Assembly: GCF_902499175.1 (NCBI RefSeq)
Contig: NZ_CABVQC010000006.1
Span: 62,001 to 126,000 of the forward strand
Origin: Burkholderia aenigmatica
GTDB taxonomy: Bacteria; Pseudomonadota; Gammaproteobacteria; Burkholderiales; Burkholderiaceae
Length of the DNA stretch: 64,000 bases
Direction of reading: 5' to 3'
Positions 60,658 to 64,000 of the stretch are shown here, in pieces (position 1 is the first letter of the stretch; the number at the start of each line of letters is the position of its first letter). The notes below the pieces were generated by a model. It was given only the letters and a program-made list of their open reading frames with translations, ran no database searches and was not told where the DNA came from. A program made the translations under genes and the position numbers.

Positions 60658-62937
60658 TCAGACCACCGCGGAGCGTGCGACGCGCACCGGCACCGACTTG
60701 TACGACGGCGTGCCGCTTTCCTTGTCGATGTAGTCGAGCGGCACGAGCACGTTCGCTTCCGGGTAGTACGCGCCGACCGACCCCGGCGCGATGTCGTACT
60801 CGATCGCGGTGATCTTCTCGAGACGCAGCGCGCGGCCCGATGCGGTGACCGTCTCGATGTCGACGAGGTCGCCGTGTTCGAGCCCGTACTTCGCGAGATC
60901 GGCGGGGTTCATGAACAGCACGTCGCGCCGCCCGAACACGCCGCGATAGCGGTCGTCGAGTCCATAGATCGTCGTGTTGTACTGGTCGTGACTGCGCAGC
61001 GTGATCAGCCGCAACACCTGCTCGGCGCCGAGCACGTCGGCATCTTCCTTCACGCCCTTGTAGACCGAGAACATTGCCTTGCCGGTCGGCGTCGGCCACA
61101 CGCGCTCGGTGGGCGGCAGCGGCAGGCGGAAGCCGCCCGGCGTGCGGATGCGCTCGTTGAACGCCTCGAAGCCGGACACCGTGCGGTCGATCAGGTCGCG
61201 GATGCGGTCGTAGTCGGCGATCAGGTCGAGCCATGCGACCTTGCTGTTCGGCAGCGTCGCATGCGCGATCCCGGCGACGATCGCGGGCTCCGAGCGCAAC
61301 TGGTCGGACGCCGGCTTGAGCTTGCCGGCCGATGCGTGGACCATCGACATCGAATCCTCGACGGTGATCGACTGCCGGCCGGTTGCCTGCATGTCGAGTT
61401 CGGTGCGGCCGAGCACGGGCAGGATGAAGGTTTCCTTGCCGACCAGGAGGTGCGAACGATTCAGCTTCGTGCCGAGATGCACGCTCAGGTCGAGTTTCGC
61501 CATCGCCGGGAACGACAGCTCGGGATCGGGCAGCGCGACCGCGAAGTTGCCGCCGAGGCACAGCAGCGCCTTCGCGCTGCCGTCGATCATTGCCTGCATC
61601 GCTTGCACCGCATCATGCCCGTGATGCGCGGGCGGCGTGAAGCCGCACACGTCCTCGATCTTCTTCAGGAACTCGGCCGACGGCTTTTCGGTGATGCCGA
61701 CCGTGCGGTTGCCCTGCACGTTCGAATGGCCGCGCAGCGGGCAGACGCCGGCGCCGGGTTTGCCGATGTTGCCGCGCATCAGCAGCAGGTCGGCGATCAG
61801 GCGCACGGTTGCAGTGCCCTTGTTGTGCTGCGTGACGCCCATGCCGTACGTGACGATCGTCGCGTTCGACTTCGCGTAGGCGAGCGCGACCTGTTCGAGC
61901 TGCGCCTGGCTGAGCCCGCTCGCACGCTCGATGTCGTCCCACGACGTGGCTTCGAGGTCAGCCGAGAACGCGTCGAAGCCGTTCGTGTGCTGCGCGATGA
62001 AGTCGCGGTCGAGCACGTCGCCGCGCTCGGCTTCGAGCTGCAGCAGCGCCTTCATGATGCCCTTCAATGCGGCCGCGTCGCCGCCGGCGTCGACCTGGTA
62101 GTACGTCGATGCGATCCGGGTCGAGCCGAACGACGCCATCTCGATCATGTCCTGCGGATCGGCGAAGCGTTCGAGCGCGCGTTCGCGCAGCGGGTTGAAC
62201 ACGATGATCGGCACGTTGCGGCGCGAGCACTCGTGCAGCGTGCCCATCATCCGCGGGTGGTTCGTGCCGGGGTTGTGGCCGATCGAGATGATCAGCTCGC
62301 AGTGGTCGAAATCCTCCAGCGATACGGTGCCCTTGCCGATACCGATCGACTGCGGCAGGCCGACGCTGGTCGGTTCGTGGCACATGTTCGAGCAGTCGGG
62401 AAAGTTGTTGGTGCCGAGCTCGCGTGCGAACAACTGGTACAGGTACGCGGCTTCGTTCGATGCACGGCCCGACGTATAGAACTCGACCTGCTCGGGCGGC
62501 AGCGCGCGCAGCACTTCGCCGATGCGCGCGAACGCGTCGTCCCATTCGATTGCGCGGAACGTGTCGGACGCGCGGTCATAGACGAGCGGATGCGTGAGCC
62601 GGCCCATGTTCTCCAGCTCGTAGTCCGACATGCGCAGCAGCGACGACACGGTGTTCGCCGCGAAGAACTCGGGCGTCACGCGCTTGGTCGTCGCTTCCCA
62701 CGTGACGGCTTTCGCGCCGTTCTCGCAGAACTGGAACGTCGATTTGTGTTCCTTGTCGGGCCATGCGCAGCCGGGGCAGTCGAAGCCGTCGGGCTGGTTG
62801 GTCCGCATCAGCACGATCGGTGCTTCGATTGTTTCCATTTGCGTGCGCACCGCATCGGCTGTCGCGCGAAGCGCGCCCCAACCACCGGCGGGCCCGTCGT
62901 ACTTCCTGATGCCTGGCACTTCGCGTCGATTTGTCAT
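60658..62937 (-). CDS. FdhF/YdeP-family molybdopterin oxidoreductase
   Basis: The protein has 759 aa. Cys54, Cys57 and Cys71 (FDCPGCAWPD, FQFCENGAKAV) suggest an N-terminal Fe-S site. The molybdopterin body follows with SGRASNEAAYLYQLFAREL, the active-site-like NMCHEPTSVGL (Cys instead of selenocysteine), GHNPGTNHPRMMGTL, and MRGNIGKPGAGVCPLRGHSN. The C-terminal MGD-binding domain contains LITLRSHDQYNTT. This is the YdeP/FdhF-like subgroup, which includes acid-resistance proteins and formate-dehydrogenase-like enzymes. Start chosen at MTNRREVPG, with GGAG six bases upstream. It would need the cofactor and possibly FdhD from 35.9-40.3 kb. Confidence 0.92.
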   Translation of the reverse strand: MTNRREVPGIRKYDGPAGGWGALRATADAVRTQMETIEAPIVLMRTNQPDGFDCPGCAWPDKEHKSTFQFCENGAKAVTWEATTKRVTPEFFAANTVSSLLRMSDYELENMGRLTHPLVYDRASDTFRAIEWDDAFARIGEVLRALPPEQVEFYTSGRASNEAAYLYQLFARELGTNNFPDCSNMCHEPTSVGLPQSIGIGKGTVSLEDFDHCELIISIGHNPGTNHPRMMGTLHECSRRNVPIIVFNPLRERALERFADPQDMIEMASFGSTRIASTYYQVDAGGDAAALKGIMKALLQLEAERGDVLDRDFIAQHTNGFDAFSADLEATSWDDIERASGLSQAQLEQVALAYAKSNATIVTYGMGVTQHNKGTATVRLIADLLLMRGNIGKPGAGVCPLRGHSNVQGNRTVGITEKPSAEFLKKIEDVCGFTPPAHHGHDAVQAMQAMIDGSAKALLCLGGNFAVALPDPELSFPAMAKLDLSVHLGTKLNRSHLLVGKETFILPVLGRTELDMQATGRQSITVEDSMSMVHASAGKLKPASDQLRSEPAIVAGIAHATLPNSKVAWLDLIADYDRIRDLIDRTVSGFEAFNERIRTPGGFRLPLPPTERVWPTPTGKAMFSVYKGVKEDADVLGAEQVLRLITLRSHDQYNTTIYGLDDRYRGVFGRRDVLFMNPADLAKYGLEHGDLVDIETVTASGRALRLEKITAIEYDIAPGSVGAYYPEANVLVPLDYIDKESGTPSYKSVPVRVARSAVV

Positions 62938-63062
62938 GTGAATCTCCATCTGCCGGTCCCGATGCGGGCGGCTCGGTTTGCGCCGTGTCGCGGCGTGGGG
63001 CGGCTCCGTCGCATGGACGTAGCCGGTCATGCGTGCCCCGGGCGAGCGGGGCACGCGGGGTT

Positions 63063-64000
63063 TCAGTGCGCGTCCTTCTTCGCGCCGGACGACTTCTTGC
63101 CGGACGGTTTCGCGGCGGGCGCGGGCGGCGGTGCATCGGCGGGCGTGTCGCCTGCCTTGGCCTCGCCGGTGGCCTTGGCCGCCTTGCCGTTCGGTTTCGC
63201 CTTGCCGTCGGCGTCCTTCTTAGCGTCCTTGGCCTCCTTCGCTTCAGGCGCCGCGAGCTTGTTGAACTTCACTTCGTCGCTGGCCTTGTCGTAGTCGACT
63301 TCGCATCGATCGCCCGACTGCAACCGGTCGGCAAGGATCTCCTTTGCGAGCCGCGTCTCGATGGTCTGGCGGATCTGGCGTTTCAGCTCGCGCGCACCGA
63401 ACTCCGGCTGGTAGCCGGCTTCGGTCAGGTGCTCGACGAGCGAATCGCCCATCACGAGCGTGATGTCCTGCGCGGCGGCCGTGCGCACCACGCGGTCGAG
63501 CTGGATCTGCACGATCGCGCGGATGTTCTCCTTCGACAGCGCGTGGAAGACGATCACCTCGTCGATCCGGTTCAGGAACTCGGGGCGGAAATGGCCCTTC
63601 AGCACCTGCATCAGTTCTTCGCGGATCGCCTTGTCGGTCTTGCGCGCGGCTTCCGGCTGCGTGAGGTTGTCCATGATGATCGCGGCGCCGAGGTTGCTGG
63701 TCGCGATGATGATCGTGTTGCTGAAGTCGACCACACGGCCCTTGCCGTCGGTCAGGCGGCCGTCGTCGAACACCTGCAGCAGCACGTTGTAGACGTCCGG
63801 ATGCGCCTTCTCGATCTCGTCGAGCAGGATCACGCTGTACGGGCGGCGCCGCACGCGCTCGGTGAGCTGGCCGCCTTCGTCGTAGCCGACGTAGCCGGGC
63901 GGCGCGCCGATCAGCCGCGCGACCGCGTGCCGTTCCATGTATTCGGACATGTCGATGCGGATGATCGCCTGCTCGTCGCCGAACACGGTCTCGGCGAGCG
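63063..64000 (-). CDS. ClpB/ClpC-type ATPase, C-terminal part (runs off right edge)
   Basis: About 312 codons are visible and the reading frame continues past the window. It has the Hsp100 D2 landmarks GAPPGYVGYDEGGQLTERVR, the Walker B region VILLDEIEKAHPDVYNVLLQ, the sensor-1 strand IIIATSNLG, LNRIDEVIVFHALS and the small domain EFGARELKRQIRQTIETRLA. Walker A lies beyond the edge. After the small domain there is a roughly 70-residue Lys/Ala/Asp-rich tail (KEAKDAKKDADGKAKPNGKA and on to KKSSGAKKDAH) that is not typical of ClpB. Whether it is ClpB-like or ClpC-like cannot be decided from this part. Confidence 0.88.
   Translation of the reverse strand, partial: LAETVFGDEQAIIRIDMSEYMERHAVARLIGAPPGYVGYDEGGQLTERVRRRPYSVILLDEIEKAHPDVYNVLLQVFDDGRLTDGKGRVVDFSNTIIIATSNLGAAIIMDNLTQPEAARKTDKAIREELMQVLKGHFRPEFLNRIDEVIVFHALSKENIRAIVQIQLDRVVRTAAAQDITLVMGDSLVEHLTEAGYQPEFGARELKRQIRQTIETRLAKEILADRLQSGDRCEVDYDKASDEVKFNKLAAPEAKEAKDAKKDADGKAKPNGKAAKATGEAKAGDTPADAPPPAPAAKPSGKKSSGAKKDAH

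Noticed and set aside
60658..62937. Selenocysteine-containing formate dehydrogenase
   Set aside because: The active-site position is Cys (NMCHEP) and no in-frame TGA interrupts the gene.

Overview
The window is a GC-rich (roughly two-thirds GC) stretch of a Burkholderia chromosome, most probably Burkholderia cepacia complex. Codon bias, OmpC-like porins, many LysR/GntR/AraC regulators, a Burkholderia-type VgrG remnant and the overall gene content all point there. Catabolic and accessory genes dominate, and no rRNA, tRNA or ribosomal protein genes were seen, so a secondary chromosome is likely. The genus call is an inference from protein similarity recalled by eye, not from a search.

Region 1 (1-5.0 kb): end of a DJ-1/PfpI gene, a divergent GlxA/AraC-type regulator, an unusual MoeA-like protein fused to a SMI1/KNR4 (SUKH) domain, a 9-bp tandem repeat, a TfoX-N protein and a secreted protein of unknown function. 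Region 2 (5.1-18.5 kb, minus strand): the most unusual part. It is a compact module reading XRE regulator, 49-aa protein, DUF4132 protein, Clp-like AAA+ ATPase, radical-SAM activase-like protein, a 2106-aa zinc-ribbon/pseudokinase/DUF4011-like/SF1 helicase/Vsr-like nuclease, and a coiled-coil protein. Three evenly spaced operator-like palindromes lie in front of the XRE gene. The module looks like an uncharacterised defence or stress system related to the helicase-Vsr (Hhe-like) and kinase-helicase families.

Region 3 (18.9-26.3 kb): a MocR-type regulator, then a MurNAc scavenging locus: murP, a porin and a secreted DxE-containing protein on the minus strand, murQ and a GntR/UTRA regulator on the plus strand, divergent from a shared control region. 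Region 4 (26.4-32.4 kb): LysR, an MHS-family MFS transporter, an M20 amidohydrolase and a convergent porin, then a CMD-family protein and a tautomerase. Region 5 (32.5-35.9 kb): an AlkB/XylM-type membrane hydroxylase with a fused ferredoxin-reductase and a divergent AraC regulator. Region 6 (35.9-43.1 kb): molybdenum cofactor genes fdhD-moeA-moaA-moaE-moaD, divergent from the cyanide-insensitive-type quinol oxidase genes cydAB. Region 7 (43.3-47.8 kb): bestrophin, a SUKH protein, two VOC proteins, an NTF2-like protein, trpS and a small membrane protein.

Region 8 (48.3-53.3 kb): a scar region holding a frameshifted vgrG N-terminus, a Sel1-repeat lipoprotein, a small membrane protein, a gene fragment fused to an IS256-type transposase fragment, a secreted beta-helix protein and a tyrosine-recombinase remnant. 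Region 9 (53.4-60.6 kb): flavin monooxygenase, RidA-like, DUF1028, M20 deacetylase, LysR, NCS1 permease and a second RidA-like protein, together resembling a catabolic pathway for a nitrogenous compound. Region 10 (60.6-64 kb): a YdeP/FdhF-type molybdopterin oxidoreductase, which could use the cofactor and FdhD encoded earlier, and the 3' part of a ClpB/ClpC-type ATPase that runs off the right edge.
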